Counted from the stretch's first letter, positions 15,001-30,410 are shown. The stretch: DNA of 64,000 bases from Osmia lignaria lignaria (GCF_051020975.1 NW_027478162.1:19530001-19594000), one strand, 5' to 3'. The notes: generated from the letters alone by a model not told the origin. Numbers and translations: made by a program.

Positions 15001-17935
15001 ATGTTTCCTACAATTTATGTTCTATGATATTTTTTGATCAGAAGCGTAGTTTTCGAGATATATCGAGATATTTAAAAGTTCCGAAGCCGCACCCACATAA
15101 CAGAGATACAGAAACACCGTGGCCCATTTCGGTGAGATAACTCTGCACTAGTGCGAGCTGCAAATGCCACTTCCAGCTTAGCTGTGCAGAAGAAGAACAA
15201 CAAGAAGAAGAAATATCTCGAAATATGTCCGTCAGGCCCCTTCCCTTGAGATAAATCTGCAAATATCTCGGAAACGAAGCGAGCTATGGCAAAATGTTAA
15301 GCGACCTTTTTTGTAGAGAATTAAGTTTCCTACTTTTTATGTTCTATGATATTTTTTGATCAGATGCGTAGTTCTCGAGATATATCAAGATATTTAAAAG
15401 TTCCGAAGCCGCACCAACATAATAGAGATACAGAAACACCGTGGCCCCTTTCTTTGAGATAACTCTGCACTATTGCGAGCTGCAAATGCCACTTCCAGCT
15501 TAGCTGTGCAGAGGAAGAACAACAAGACGAAGAAATATCTCGAAATATGTCCGTCAGGCCCCTTCCCTTGAGATAAATCTGCAAATGTCTCGGAAACGAA
15601 GCGAGCTATGGCAAAATGTTAAGAGACCTTTTTTGTAGAGAATTAAGTTTCCTACTTTTTATGTTCTATGATATTTTTTGATCAGATGCGTAGTTCTCGA
15701 GATATATCAAGATATTTAAAAGTTCCGAAGCCGCACCAACATAATAGAGATACAGAAACACCGTGGCCCCTTTCTTTGAGATAACTCTGCACTATTGCGA
15801 GCTGCAAATGCCACTTCCAGCTTAGCTGTGCAGAGGAAGAACAACAAGAAGAAGAAATATCTCGAAATATGTCCGTCAGGCCAGTTCCTTTGAGCAGAAT
15901 CTGCAAATATCTCGGAAACGAAGCGATCTATGGCAAAATCTTAAGAGACGTTTTTTGTAGAGAATTATGTTTCCTACAATCTACGTTCTATGATATTTTT
16001 TGATCAGAAGCGTAGTTTTCGAGATATATCGAGATATTTAAAAGTTCCGAGGCCGCACCAACATAATAGAGATACAGAAACACCGTGGCCCCTTTCTTTG
16101 GGATAACTCTGCACTATCGCGACCTGCAAATGCCACTTCCAGCTTAGCTGTGCAGAACAAGAACAACAAGAAGAAGAAATATCTCGAAATATGTCCGTCA
16201 GGCCCCTTCCCTTGAGATAAATATGCAAATATCTCGGAAACGAAGCGAGCTATGGCAAAATGTTAAGAGACCTTTTTTGTAGAGAATTAAGTTTCCTACT
16301 TTTTATGTTCTATGATATTTTTTGATCAGACGCGTAGTTCTCGAGATATATCAAGATATTTAAAAGTTCCGAAGCCGCACCAACATAATAGAGATACAGA
16401 AACACCGTGGCCCCTTTCTTTGAGATATCTCTGCACTATTGCGAGCTGCAAATGCCACTTCCAGCTTAGCTGTGCAGAAGAAGAACAACAAGAAGAAGAA
16501 ATATCTCGAAATATGTCCGTGAGGCCCCTTCCCTTGAGATAAATCTGCAAATATCTCGGAAACGAAGCGAGCTATGGCAAAATGTTAAGAGACCTTATTT
16601 GTAGAGAATTAAGTTTCCTACTTTTTATGTTCTATGATATTTTTTGATCAGATGCGTAGTTCTCGAGATATATCAAGATATTTAAAAGTTCCGAAACCGC
16701 ACCAACATAATAGAGATACAGAAACACCGTGGCCCCTTTCTTTGAGATAACTCTGCACTAGTGCGAGCCGCAAATGCCACTTCCAGCTTAGCTGTGCAGA
16801 AGAAGAACAACAAGAAGAAGAAATATCTCGAAATATGTCCGTCAGGCCCCTTCCCTTGAGATAAATCTGCAAATATCTCGGAAACGAAGCGAGCTATCGC
16901 AAAATGTTAAGAGACCTTTTTTGTAGAGAATTATGTTTCCTACAATTTATGTTCTATGATATTTTTTGATCAGAAGCGTAGTTTTCGAGATATATCGAGA
17001 TATTTAAAAGTTCCGAAGCCGCACCAACATAATAGAGATACAGAAACACCGTGGCCCCTTTCTTTGAGATAACTCTGCACTAGTGCGAGCTGCAAATGCC
17101 ACTTCCAGCTTAGCTGTGCAGAAGAAGAACAACAAGAAGAAGAAATATCTCGAAATATGTCCGTCAGGCCCCTTCCCTTGAGATAAATCTGCAAATATCT
17201 CGGAAACGAAGCGAGCTATGGCAAAATGTTAAGAGACCTTTTTTGTAGAGAATTATGTTTCCTACAATTTATGTTCTATGATATTTTTTGATCAGAAGCG
17301 TAGTTTTCGAGATATATCAAGATATTTAAAAGTTCCGAAGCCGCACCAACATAATAGAGATACAGAAACACCGTGGCCCCTTTCTTTGAGATAACTCTGC
17401 ACTATTGCGAGCTGCAAATGCCACTTCCAGCTTAGCTGTGCAGAGGAAGAACAACAAGACGAAGAAATATCTCGAAATATGTCCGTCAGGCCCCTTCCCT
17501 TGAGATAAATCTGCAAATGTCTCGGAAACGAAGCGAGCTATGGCAAAATGTTAAGAGACCTTTTTTGTAGAGAATTAAGTTTCCTACTTTTTATGTTCTA
17601 TGATATTTTTTGATCAGATGCGTAGTTCTCGAGATATATCAAGATATTTAAAAGTTCCGAAGCCGCACCAACATAATAGAGACACAGAAACACCGTGGCC
17701 CCTTTCTTTGAGATAACTCTGCACTATTGCGAGCTGCAAATGCCACTTCCAGCTTAGCTGTGCAGAAGAAGAACAACAAGAAGAAGAAATATCTCGAAAT
17801 ATGTCCGTCAGGCCAGTTCCTTTGAGCTGAATCTGCAAATATCTCGGAAACGAAGCGATCTATGGCAAAATGTTAAGAGACGTTTTTTGTAGAGAATTAT
17901 GTTTCCTACAATTTATGTTGTATGATATTTTTTGA

Positions 17936-20831
17936 TCAGAAGCGTAGTTTTCGAGATATATCGAGATATTTAAAAGTTCCGAAGCCGCACCAACATAATA
18001 GAGATACAGAAACACCGTGGCCCCTTTCTTTGAGATAACTCTGCACTAGTGCGAGCCGCAAATGCCACTTCCAGCTTAGCTATGCAGAAGAAGAACAACA
18101 AGAAGAAGAAATATCTCGAAATATGTCCGTCAGGCCCCTTCCCTTGAGATAAATATGCAAATATCTCGGAAACGAAGCGAGCTATGGCAAAATGTTAAGA
18201 GACCTTTTTTGTAGAGAATTATGTTTCCTACAATTTATGTTCTATGATATTTTTTGATCAGAAGCGTAGTTTTCGAGATATATCGAGATATTTAAAAGTT
18301 CCGAAGACGCACCAACATAATAGAGATACAGAAACACCGTGGCCCCTTTCTTTGAGATAACTGTGCACTAGTGCGAGCCGCAAATGCCACTTCCAGCTTA
18401 GCTATGCAGAAGAAGAACAACAAGAAGAAGAAATATCTCGAAATATGTCCGTCAGGCCAGTTCCTTTGAGCAGAATCTGCAAATATCTCGGAAACGAAGC
18501 GAGCTATGGCAAAATGTTAAGAGACCTTTTTTGTAGAGAATTATGTTTCCTACTTTTTATGTTCTATGATATTTTTTGATCAGATGCGTAGTTCTCGAGA
18601 TATATCAAGATATTTAAAAGTTCCGAAGCCGCACCAACATAATAGAGATACAGAAACACCGTGGCCCCTTTCTTTGAGATAACTCTGCACTATTGCGAGC
18701 TGCAAATGCCACTTCCAGCTTAGCTGTGCAGAGGAAGAACAACAAGAAGAAGAAATATCTCGAAATATGTCCGTCAGGCCAGTTCCTTTGAGCAGAATCT
18801 GCAAATATCTCGGAAACGAAGCGATCTATGGCAAAATGTAAGAGACGTTTTTTGTAGAGAATTATGTTTCCTACAATCTACGTTCTATGATATTTTTTGA
18901 TCAGAAGCGTAGTTTTCGAGATATATCGAGATATTTAAAAGTTCCGAGGCCGCACCAACATAATAGAGATACAGAAACACCGTGGCCCCTTTCTTTGGGA
19001 TAACTCTGCACTATCGCGACCTGCAAATGCCACTTCCAGCTTAGCTGTGCAGAACAAGAACAACAAGAAGAAGAAATATCTCGAAATATGTCCGTCAGGC
19101 CCCTTCCCTTGAGATAAATATGCAAATATCTCGGAAACGAAGCGAGCTATGGCAAAATGTTAAGAGACCTTTTTTGTAGAGAATTAAGTTTCCTACTTTT
19201 TATGTTCTATGATATTTTTTGATCAGACGCGTAGTTCTCGAGATATATCAAGATATTTAAAAGTTCCGAAGCCGCACCAACATAATAGAGATACAGAAAC
19301 ACCGTGGCCCCTTTCTTTGAGATATCTCTGCACTATTGCGAGCTGCAAATGCCACTTCCAGCTTAGCTGTGCAGAAGAAGAACAACAAGAAGAAGAAATA
19401 TCTCGAAATATGTCCGTCAGGCCAGTTCCTTTGAGCTGAATCTGCAAATATCTCGGAAACGAAGCGATCTATGGCAAAATGTTAAGAGACGTTTTTTGTA
19501 GAGAATTATGTTTCCTACAATTTATGTTGTATGATATTTTTTGATCAGAAGCGTAGTTTTCGAGATATATCGAGATATTTAAAAGTTCCGAAGCCGCACC
19601 AACATAATAGAGATACAGAAACACCGTGGCCCCTTTCTTTGAGATAACTCTGCACTAGTGCGAGCCGCAAATGCCACTTCCAGCTTAGCTATGCAGAAGA
19701 AGAACAACAAGAAGAAGAAATATCTCGAAATATGTCCGTCAGGCCCCTTCCCTTGAGATAAATATGCAAATATCTCGGAAACGAAGCGAGCTATGGCAAA
19801 ATGTTAAGAGACCTTTTTTGTAGAGAATTATGTTTCCTACAATTTATGTTCTATGATATTTTTTGATCAGAAGCGTAGTTTTCGAGATATATCGAGATAT
19901 TTAAAAGTTCCGAAGACGCACCAACATAATAGAGATACAGAAACACCGTGGCCCCTTTCTTTGAGATAACTGTGCACTAGTGCGAGCCGCAAATGCAACT
20001 TCCAGCTTAGCTGTGCAGAAGAAGAACAACAAGAAGAAGAAATATCTCGAAATATGTCCGTCAGGCCCCTTCCCTTGAGATAAATCTGCAAATGTCTCGG
20101 AAACGAAGCGAGCTATGGCAAAATGTTAAGAGACCTTTTTTGTAGAGAATTATGTTTCCTACTTTTTATGTTCTATGATATTTTTTGATCAGATGCGTAG
20201 TTCTCGAGATATATCAAGATATTTAAAAGTTCCGAAGCCGCACCAACATAATAGAGATACAGAAACACCGTGGCCCCTTTCTTTGAGATAACTCTGCACT
20301 ATTGCGAGCTGCAAATGCCACTTCCAGCTTAGCTGTGCAGAGGAAGAACAACAAGAAGAAGAAATATCTCGAAATATGTCCGTCAGGCCAGTTCCTTTGA
20401 GCAGAATCTGCAAATATCTCGGAAACGAAGCGATCTATGGCAAAATGTAAGAGACGTTTTTTGTAGAGAATTATGTTTCCTACAATCTACGTTCTATGAT
20501 ATTTTTTGATCAGAAGCGTAGTTTTCGAGATATATCGAGATATTTAAAAGTTCCGAGGCCGCACCAACATAATAGAGATACAGAAACACCGTGGCCCCTT
20601 TCTTTGGGATAACTCTGCACTATCGCGACCTGCAAATGCCACTTCCAGCTTAGCTGTGCAGAACAAGAACAACAAGAAGAGGAAATATCTCGAAATATGT
20701 CCGTCAGGCCCCTTCCCTTGAGATAAATATGCAAATATCTCGGAAACGAAGCGAGCTATGGCAAAATGTTAAGAGACCTTTTTTGTAGAGAATTAAGTTT
20801 CCTACTTTTTATGTTCTATGATATTTTTTGA
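17936..20831. repeat. Duplicated five-monomer block (offset 1609 bp)
   Basis: Monomers starting at 17936, 18258, 18580 and 18901 reappear at 19545, 19867, 20189 and 20510, displaced by 1609 bp (5 x 322 minus 1). Shared private marks include GTTGTATGAT, CTATGCAGAAG, GAAGACGC, GAGCAGAATCTGC and the 1-base loss in CAAAATGTAAGAG near 18839 and 20448. The copies are not fully identical: the monomer at 19867 carries a different right half from the one at 18258, so later exchange has mixed them. Confidence 0.75.
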
Positions 20832-23800
20832 TCAGACGCGTAGTTCTCGAGATATATCAAGATATTTAAAAGTTCCGAAGCCGCACCAACATAATAGAGA
20901 TACAGAAACACCGTGGCCCCTTTCTTTGAGATATCTCTGCACTATTGCGAGCTGTAAATGCCACTTCCAGCTTAGCTGTGCAGAAGAAGAACAACAAGAA
21001 GAAGAAATATCTCGAAATATGTCCGTGAGGCCCCTTCCCTTGAGATAAATCTGCAAATATCTCGGAAACGAAGCGAGCTATGGCAAAATGTTAAGAGACC
21101 TTATTTGTAGAGAATTAAGTTTCCTACTTTTTATGTTCTATGATATTTTTTGATCAGATGCGTAGTTCTCGAGATATATCAAGATATTTAAAAGTTCCGA
21201 AACCGCACCAACATAATAGAGATACAGAAACACCGTGGCCCCTTTCTTTGAGATAACTCTGCACTATTGCGAGCTGTAAATGCCACTTCCAGCTTAGCTG
21301 TGCAGAAGAAGAACAACAAGAAGAAGAAATATCTCGAAATATGTCCGTCAGGCCCCTGCCCTTGAGATATATCTGCAAATATCTCGGAAACCAAGCGAGC
21401 TATGGCAAAATGTTAAGAGACCTTTTTTGTAGAGAATTAAGTTTCCTACTTTTTATATAGTATGATATTTTTTGATCAGATGCGTAGTTCTCGAGATATA
21501 TCAAGATATTTAAAAGTTCCGAAGCCGCACCAACATAATAGAGATACAGAAACACCGTGGCCCCTTTCTTTGAGATAACTCTGCACTATTGCGAGCTGTA
21601 AATGCCACTTCCAGCTTAGCTGTGCAGAAGAAGAACAACAAGAAGAAGAAATATCTCGAAATATGTCCGTCAGGCCCCTTCCCTTGAGATAAATCTGCAA
21701 ATATCTCGGAAACGAAGCGAGCTATGGCAAAATGTTAAGAGACCTTTTTTGTAGAGAATTAAGTTTCCTACTTTTTATGTTCTATGATATTTTTTGATCA
21801 GATGCGTAGTTCTCGAGATATATCAAGATATTTAAAAGTTCCGAAGCCGCACCAACATAATAGAGATACAGAAACACCGTGGCCCCTTTCTTTGAGATAA
21901 CTCTGCACTATTGCGAGCTGCAAATGCCACTTCCAGCTTAGCTGTGCAGAGGAAGAACAACAAGAAGAAGAAATATCTCGAAATATGTCCGTCAGGCCAG
22001 TTCCTTTGAGCTGAATCTGCAAATATCTCGGAAACGAAGCGAGCTATGGCAAAATGTTAAGAGACCTTTTTTGTAGAGAATTATGGTTCCTACAATTTAT
22101 GTTCTATGATATTTTTTGATCAGAAGCGTAGTTTTCGAGATATATCGAGATATTTAAAAGTTCCGAAGCCGCACCAACATAATAGGGATACAGAAACACC
22201 GTGGCCCCTTTCTTTGAGATAACTCTGCACTAGTGCGACCCGCAAATGCCACTTCCAGCTTAGCTGTGCAGAAGAAGAACAACAAGAAGAAGAAATATCT
22301 CGAAATATGTCCGTCAGGCCCCTTCCCTTGAGATAAATCTGCAAATATCTCGGAAACGAAGCGAGCTATGGCAAAATGTTAAGAGACCTTTTTTGTAGAG
22401 AATTAGGTTTCCTACTTTTTATGTTCTATGATATTTTTTGATCAGATGCGTAGTTCTCGAGATATATCAAGATATTTAAAAGTTCCGAAGCCGCACCAAC
22501 ATAATAGAGATACAGAAACACCGTGGCCCCTTTCTTTGAGATAGCTCTGCACTATTGCGAGCTGTAAATGCCACTTCCAGCTTAGCTGTGCAGAAGAAGA
22601 ACAACAAGAAGAAGAAATATCTCGAAATATGTCCGTCAGGCCAGTTCCTTTGAGCTGAATCTGCAAATATCTCGGAAACGAAGCGAGCTATGGCAAAATG
22701 TTAAGAGACGTTTTTTGTAGAGAATTATGTTTCCTACAATTTATGTTCTATGATATTTTTTGATCAGAAGCGTAGTTTTCGAGATATATCGAGATATTTA
22801 AAAGTTCCGAAGCCGCACCAACATAATAGGGATACAGAAACACCGTGGCCCCTTTCTTTGAGATAACTCTGCACTATTGCGAGCTGCAAATGCCACTTCC
22901 AGCTTAGCTGTGCAGAAGAAGAACAACAAGAAGAAGAAATATCTCGAAATATGTCCGTCAGACCCCTTCCCTTGAGATGAATCTGCAAATATCTCGGAAA
23001 CGAAGCGAGCTATCGCAAAATGTTAAGAGACCTTTTTTGTAGAGAATTATGTTTCCTACAATTTATGTTCTACGATATTTTTTGATCAGAAGCGTAGTTT
23101 TCGAGATATATCGAGATATTTAAAAGTTCCGAAGCCGCACCAACATAATAGAGATACAGAAACACCGTGGCCCCTTTCTTTGAGATAACTCTGCACTAGT
23201 GCGAGCTGCAAATGCCACTTCCAGCTTAGCTGTGCAGAAGAAGAACAACAAGAAGAAGAAATATCTCGAAATATGTCCGTCAGGCCCCTTCCCTTGAGAT
23301 AAATCTGCAAATATCTCGGAAACGAAGCGACCTATGGCAAAACGTTAAGAGACCTTTTTTGTAGAGAATTAAGTTTCCTACTTTTCATATTCTATGATAT
23401 TTTTTGATCAGATGCGTAGTTCTCGAGATATATCAAGATATTTAAAAGTTCCGAAGCCGCACCAACATAATAGAGATACAGAAACACCGTGGCCCCTTTC
23501 TTTGAGATAACTCTGCACTAGTGCGACCCGCAAATGCCACTTCCAGCTTAGCTGTGCAGAAGAAGAACAACAAGAAGAAGAAATATCTCGAAATATGTCC
23601 GTCAGGCCAGTTCCTTTGAGCTGAATCTGCAAATATCTCGGAAACGAAGCGAGCTATGGCAAAATGTTAAGAGACGTTTTTTGTAGAGAATTATGTTTCC
23701 TACAATTTATGTTCTATGATATTTTTTGATCAGAAGCGTAGTTTTCGAGATATATCGAGATATTTAAAAGTTCCGAAGCCGCACCAACATAATAGGGATA

Positions 23801-26800
23801 CAGAAACACCGTGGCCCCTTTCTTTGAGATAACTCTGCACTAGTGCGAGCCGCAAATGCCACTTCCAGCTTAGCTGTGCAGAAGAAGAACAACAAGAAGA
23901 AGAAATATCTCGAAATATGTCCGACAGGCCCCTTCCCTTGAGATAAATCTGCAAATATCTCGGAAACGAAGCGAGCTATGGCGAAACGTTAAGAGACCTT
24001 TTTTGTAGAGAATTAAGTTTCCTACTTTTTATCTTCTATGATATTTTTTGGTCAGATGCGTAGTTCTCGAGATAGATCAAGATACTTAAAAGTTCCGAAG
24101 CCGCACCAACATAATAGAGATACAGAAACACCGTGGCCCCTCTCTTTGAGATAACTCCGCACTATTGCGAGCTGCAAATGCCACTTCCAGCTTAGCTGTG
24201 CAGAAGAAGAACAACAAGAAGAAGAAATATCTCGAAATATGTCCGTCAGACCCCTTCCCTTGAGATGAATCTGCAAATATCTCGGAAACGAAGCGAGCTA
24301 TCGCAAAATGTTAAGAGACCTTTTTTGTAGAGAATTATGTTTCCTACAATTTATGTTCTACGATATTTTTTGATCAGAAGCGTAGTTTTCGAGATATATC
24401 GAGATATTTAAAAGTTCCGAAGCCGCACCAACATAATAGAGATACAGAAACACCGTGGCCCCTTTCTTTGAGATAACTCTGCACTAGTGCGAGCTGCAAA
24501 TGCCACTTCCAGCTTAGCTGTGCAGAAGAAGAACAACAAGAAGAAGAAATATCTCGAAATATGTCCGTCAGGCCCCTTCCCTTGAGATAAATCTGCAAAT
24601 ATCTCGGAAACTAAGCGACCTATGGCAAAACGTTAAGAGACCTTTTTTGTAGAGAATTAAGTTTCCTACTTTTCATATTCTATGATATTTTTTGATCAGA
24701 TGCGTAGTTCTCGAGATATATCAAGATATTTAAAAGTTCCGAAGCCGCACCAACATAATAGAGATACAGAAACACCGTGGCCCCTTTCTTTGAGATAACT
24801 CTGCACTATTGCGAGCTGTAAATGCCACTTCCAGCTTAGCTGTGCAGAAGAAGAACAACAAGAAGAAGAAATATCTCGAAATATGTCCGTCAGGCCCCTT
24901 CCCTTGAGATATATCTACAAATATCTCGGAAACGAAGCGAGCTATGGCAAAATGTTAAGAGACCTTTTTTGTAGAGAATTATGTTTCCTACAATTTATGT
25001 TCTATGATATTTTTTGATCAGAAGCGTAGTTTTCGAGATATATCGAGATATTTAAAAGTTCCGAACCCGCACCAACATAATAGAGATACAGAAACACCGT
25101 GGCCCCTTTCTTTGAGATAACTCTGCACTAGTGCGAGCCGCAAATGCCACTTCCAGCTTAGCTGTGCAGAAGAAGAACAACAAGAAGAAGAAATATCTCG
25201 AAATATGTCCGTCAGGCCCCTTCCCTTGAGATAAATCTGCAAATATCTCGGAAACGAAGCGAGCTATGGCAAAATGTTAAGAGACCTTTTTTGTAGAGAA
25301 TTAAGTTTCCTACTTTTTATGTTCTATGATATTTTTTGATCAGATGCGTAGTTCTCGAGATATATCAAGATATTTAAAAGTTCCGAAGCCGCACCAACAT
25401 AATAGGGATACAGAAACACCGTGGCCCCTTTCTTTGAGATAACTCTGCACTAGTGCGAGCCGCAAATGCCACTTCCAGCTTAGCTGTGCAGAAGAAGAAC
25501 AACAAGAAGAAGAAATATCTCGAAATATGTCCGTCAGGCCCCTTCCCTTGAGATAAATCTGCAAATATCTCGGAAACGAAGCGAGCTATGGCAAAATGTT
25601 AAGAGACCTTTTTTGTAGAGAATTATGTTTCCTACAATTTATGTTCTATGATATTTTTTGATCAGAAGCGTAGTTTTCGAGATATATCGAGATATTTAAA
25701 AGTTCCGAAGCCGCACCAACATAATAGAGATACAGAAACACCGTGGCCCCTTTCCTTGAGATAACTCTGCACTAGTGCGAGCCGCAAATGCCACTTCCAG
25801 CTTAGCTGTGCAGAAGAAGAACAACAACAAGAAGAAATATCTCGAAATATGTCCGTCAGGCCCCTTCCCTTGAGATAAATCTGCAAATATCTCGGAAACG
25901 AAGCGAGCTATGGCAAAATGTTAAGAGACCTTTTTTGTAGAGAATTAAGTTTCCTACCTTTTATCTTCTATGATATTTTTTGATCAGATGCGTAGTTCTC
26001 GAGATATATCAAGATATTTAAAAGTTCCGAAGCCGCACCAACATAATAGGGATACAGAAACACCGTGGCCCCTTTCTTTGAGATAACTCTGCACTAGTGC
26101 GAGCCGCAAATGCCACTTCCAGCTTAGCTGTGCAGAAGAAGAACAACAAGAAGAAGAAATATCTCGAAATATGTCCGTCAGGCCCCTTCCCTTGAGATAA
26201 ATCTGCAAATATCTCGGAAACGAAGCGAGCTATGGCAAAATGTTAAGCGACCTTTTTTGTAGAGAATTAAGTTTCCTACTTTTTATGTTCTATGATATTT
26301 TTTGATCAGATGCGTAGTTCTCGAGATATATCAAGATATTTAAAAGTTCCGAAGCCGCACCAACATAATAGAGATACAGAAACACCGTGGCCCCTTTCTT
26401 TGAGATAACTCTGCACTATTGCGAGCTGCAAATGCCACTTCCAGCTTAGCTGTGCAGAGGAAGAACAACAAGAAGAAGAAATATCTCGAAATATGTCCGT
26501 CAGGCCAGTTCCTTTGAGCTGAATCTGCAAATATCTCGGAAACGAAGCGATCTATGGCAAAATGTTAAGAGACCTTTTTTGTAGAGAATTAAGTTTCCTA
26601 CTTTTCATATTCTATGATATTTTTTGATCAGATGCGTAGTTCTCGAGATATATCAAGATATTTAAAAGTTCCGAAGCCGCACCAACATAATAGAGATACA
26701 GAAACACCGTGGCCCCTTTCTTTGAGATAACTCTGCACTATTGCGAGCTGTAAATGCCACTTCCAGCTTAGCTGTGCAGAAGAAGAACAACAAGAAGAAG

Positions 26801-28881
26801 AAATATCTCGAAATATGTCCGTCAGGCCCCTTCCCTTGAGATATATCTGCAAATATCTCGGAAACGAAGCGAGCTATTGCAAAATGTTAAGAGACCTTTT
26901 TTGTAGAGAATTATGTTTCCTACAATTTATGTTCTATGATATTTTTTGATCAGAAGCGTAGTTTTCGAGATATATCGAGATATTTAAAAGTTCCGAAGCC
27001 GCACCAACATAATAGAGATACAGAAACACCGTGGCCCCTTTCTTTGGGATAACTCTGCACTATTGCGAGCTGCAAATGCCACTTCCAGCTTAGCTGTGCA
27101 GAAGAAGAACAACAAGAAGAAGAAATATCTCGAAATATGTCCGTCAGGCCACTTCCCTTGAGATAAATCTGCAAATATCTCGGAAACGAAGCGAGCTATG
27201 GCAAAATGTTAAGAGACCTTTTTTGTAGAGAATTAAGTTTCCTACTTTTTATGTTCGATCATATTTTTTGATCAGATGCGTAGTTCTCGAGATATATCAA
27301 GATATTTAAAAGTTCCGAAGCCGCACCAACATAATAGAGATACAGAAACACCGTGGCCCCTTTCTTTGAGATAACTCTGCACTATTGCGAGCTGCAAATG
27401 CCACTTCCAGCTTAGCTGTGCAGAGGAAGAACAACAAGAAGAAGAAATATCTCGAAATATGTCCGTCAGGCCCCTTCCCTTGAGATAAATCTGCAAATAT
27501 CTCGGAAACGAAGCGAGCTATGGCAAAATGTTAAGAGACCTTTTTTGTAGAGAATTAAGTTTCCTACTTTTTATGTTCTATGATATTTTTTGACCAGATG
27601 CGTAGTTCTCGAGATATATCAAGATATTTAAAAGTTCCGAAGCCGCACCAACATAATAGGGATACAGAAACACCGTGGCCCCTTTCTTTGAGATAACTCT
27701 GCACTAGTGCGAGCCGCAAATGCCACTTCCAGCTTAGCTGTGCAGAGGAAGAACAACAAGAAGAAGAAATATCTCGAAATATGTCCGTCAGGCCAGTTCC
27801 TTTGAGCTGAATCTGCAAATATCTCGGAAACGAAGCGAGCTATGGCAAAATGTTAAGAGACGTTTTTTGTAGAGAATTATGTTTCCTACAATTTATGTTC
27901 TATGATATTTTTTGATCAGAAGCGTAGTTTTCGAGATATATCGAGATATTTAAAAGTTCCGAAGCCGCACCAACATAATAGGGATACAGAAACACCGTGG
28001 CCCCTTTCTTTGAGATAACTCTGCACTATTGCGAGCTGCAAATGCCACTTCCAGCTTAGCTGTGCAGAAGAAGAACAACAAGAAGAAGAAATATCTCGAA
28101 ATATGTCCGTCAGGCCCCTTCCCTTGAGATAAATCTGCAAATATCTCGGAAACGAAGAGAGCTATGGCAAAATGTTAAGAGACCTTTTTTGTAGAGAATT
28201 AAGTTTCCTACTTTTCATGTTCTATGATATTTTTTGATCAGATGCGTAGTTCTCGAGATATATCAAGATATTTAAAAGTTCCGAAGCCGCACCAACATAA
28301 TAGAGATACAGAAACACCGTGGCCCCTTTCTTTGAGATAACTCTGCACTATTGCGAGCTGTAAATGCCACTTCCAGCTTAGCTGTGCAGAAGAAGAACAA
28401 CAAGAAGAAGAAATATCTCGAAATATGTCCGTCAGGACCCTTCCCTTGAGATATATCTGCAAATATCTCGGAAACGAAGCGAGCTATGGCAAAATGTTAT
28501 GAGACCTTTTTTGTAGAGAATTATGTTTCCTACAATTTATGTTCTATGATATTTTTTGATCAGAAGCGTAGTTTTCGAGATATATCGAGATATTTAAAAG
28601 TTCCGAAGCCGCACCAACATAATAGAGATACAGAAACACCGTGGCCCCTTTCTTTGAGATAACTCTGCACTAGTGCGAGCCGCAAATGCCACTTCCAGCT
28701 TAGCTGTGCAGAAGAAGAACAACAAGAAGAAGAAATATCTCGAAATATGTCCGTCAGGCCCCTTCCCTTGAGATAAATATGCAAATATCTCGGAAACGAA
28801 GCGAGCTATGGCAAAATGTTAAGAGACCTTTTTTGTAGAGAATTATGTTTCCTACAATTTATGTTCTATGATATTTTTTGA

Positions 28882-30410
28882 TCAGAAGCGTAGTTTTCGA
28901 GATATATCGAGATATTTAAAAGTTCCGAAGACGCACCAACATAATAGAGATACAGAAACACCGTGGCCCCTTTCTTTGAGATAACTGTGCACTAGTGCGA
29001 GCCGCAAATGCAACTTCCAGCTTAGCTGTGCAGAAGAAGAACAACAAGAAGAAGAAATATCTCGAAATATGTCCGTCAGGCCCCTTCCCTTGAGATAAAT
29101 CTGCAAATGTCTCGGAAACGAAGCGAGCTATGGCAAAATGTTAAGAGACCTTTTTTGTAGAGAATTATGTTTCCTACTTTTTATGTTCTATGATATTTTT
29201 TGATCAGATGCGTAGTTCTCGAGATATATCAAGATATTTAAAAGTTCCGAAGCCGCACCAACATAATAGAGATACAGAAACACCGTGGCCCCTTTCTTTG
29301 AGATAACTCTGCACTATTGCGAGCTGCAAATGCCACTTCCAGCTTAGCTGTGCAGAGGAAGAACAACAAGAAGAAGAAATATCTCGAAATATGTCCGTCA
29401 GGCCAGTTCCTTTGAGCAGAATCTGCAAATATCTCGGAAACGAAGCGATCTATGGCAAAATGTTAAGAGACGTTTTTTGTAGAGAATTATGTTTCCTACA
29501 ATTTATGTTCTATGATATTTTTTGATCAGAAGCGTAGTTTTCGAGATATATCGAGATATTTAAAAGTTCCGAAGCCGCACCAACATAATAGGGATACAGA
29601 AACACCGTGGCCCCTTTCTTTGAGATAACTCTGCACTAGTGCGAGCCGCAAATGCCACTTCCAGCTTAGCTGTGCAGAACAAGAACAACAAGAAGAAGAA
29701 ATATCTCGAAATATGTCCGTCAGGCCCCTTCCCTTGAGATAAATCTGCAAATATCTCGGAAACGAAGCGAGCTATGGCAAAATGTTAAGAGACCTTTTTT
29801 GTAGAGAATTATGTTTCCTACTTTTTATGTTCTATGATATTTTTTGATCAGACGCGTAGTTCTCGAGATATATCAAGATATTTAAAAGTTCCGAAGCCGC
29901 ACCAACATAATAGAGATACAGAAACACCGTGGCCCCTTTCTTTGAGATATCTCTGCACTATTGCGAGCTGCAAATGCCACTTCCAGCTTAGCTGTGCAGA
30001 AGAAGAACAACAAGAAGAAGAAATATCTCGAAATATGTCCGTGAGGCCCCTTCCCTTGAGATAAATCTGCAAATATCTCGGAAACGAAGCGAGCTATGGC
30101 AAAATGTTAAGAGACCTTATTTGTAGAGAATTAAGTTTCCTACTTTTTATGTTCTATGATATTTTTTGATCAGATGCGTAGTTCTCGAGATATATCAAGA
30201 TATTTAAAAGTTCCGAAACCGCACCAACATAATAGAGATACAGAAACACCGTGGCCCCTTTCTTTGAGATAACTCTGCACTATTGCGAGCTGTAAATGCC
30301 ACTTCCAGCTTAGCTGTGCAGAAGAAGAACAACAAGAAGAAGAAATATCTCGAAATATGTCCGTCAGGCCCCTGCCCTTGAGATATATCTGCAAATATCT
30401 CGGAAACCAA
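28882..30410. repeat. Distant copy of the 19867-21394 monomer block
   Basis: Five consecutive monomers at 28882, 29204, 29526, 29848 and 30170 correspond in order to those at 19867, 20189, 20510, 20832 and 21154, about 9015 bp away (28 monomers minus 1 base). Shared marks include GAAGACGC with CTGTGCAC, GAGCAGAATCTGC, AGAACAAGAACAAC, GATATCTCTGC and CCTTATTTGTAG. The 1-base loss seen at 20448 is absent here, so the copy predates that loss or was later repaired by exchange. Confidence 0.7.

Noticed and set aside
16312..16542. Plus-strand 76-codon frame in some monomers (also near 19209, 20818, 29834, 32732, 54167).
   Set aside because: It appears only where GATAACTC became GATATCTC, removing a stop. 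It is a by-product of one variant, not a gene.
21188..21394. Alternative 68-codon minus frame in a subset of monomers.
   Set aside because: It is a shadow in another frame that depends on single variants such as GGAAACCAAGC, and it overlaps the 74-codon frame, itself rejected.
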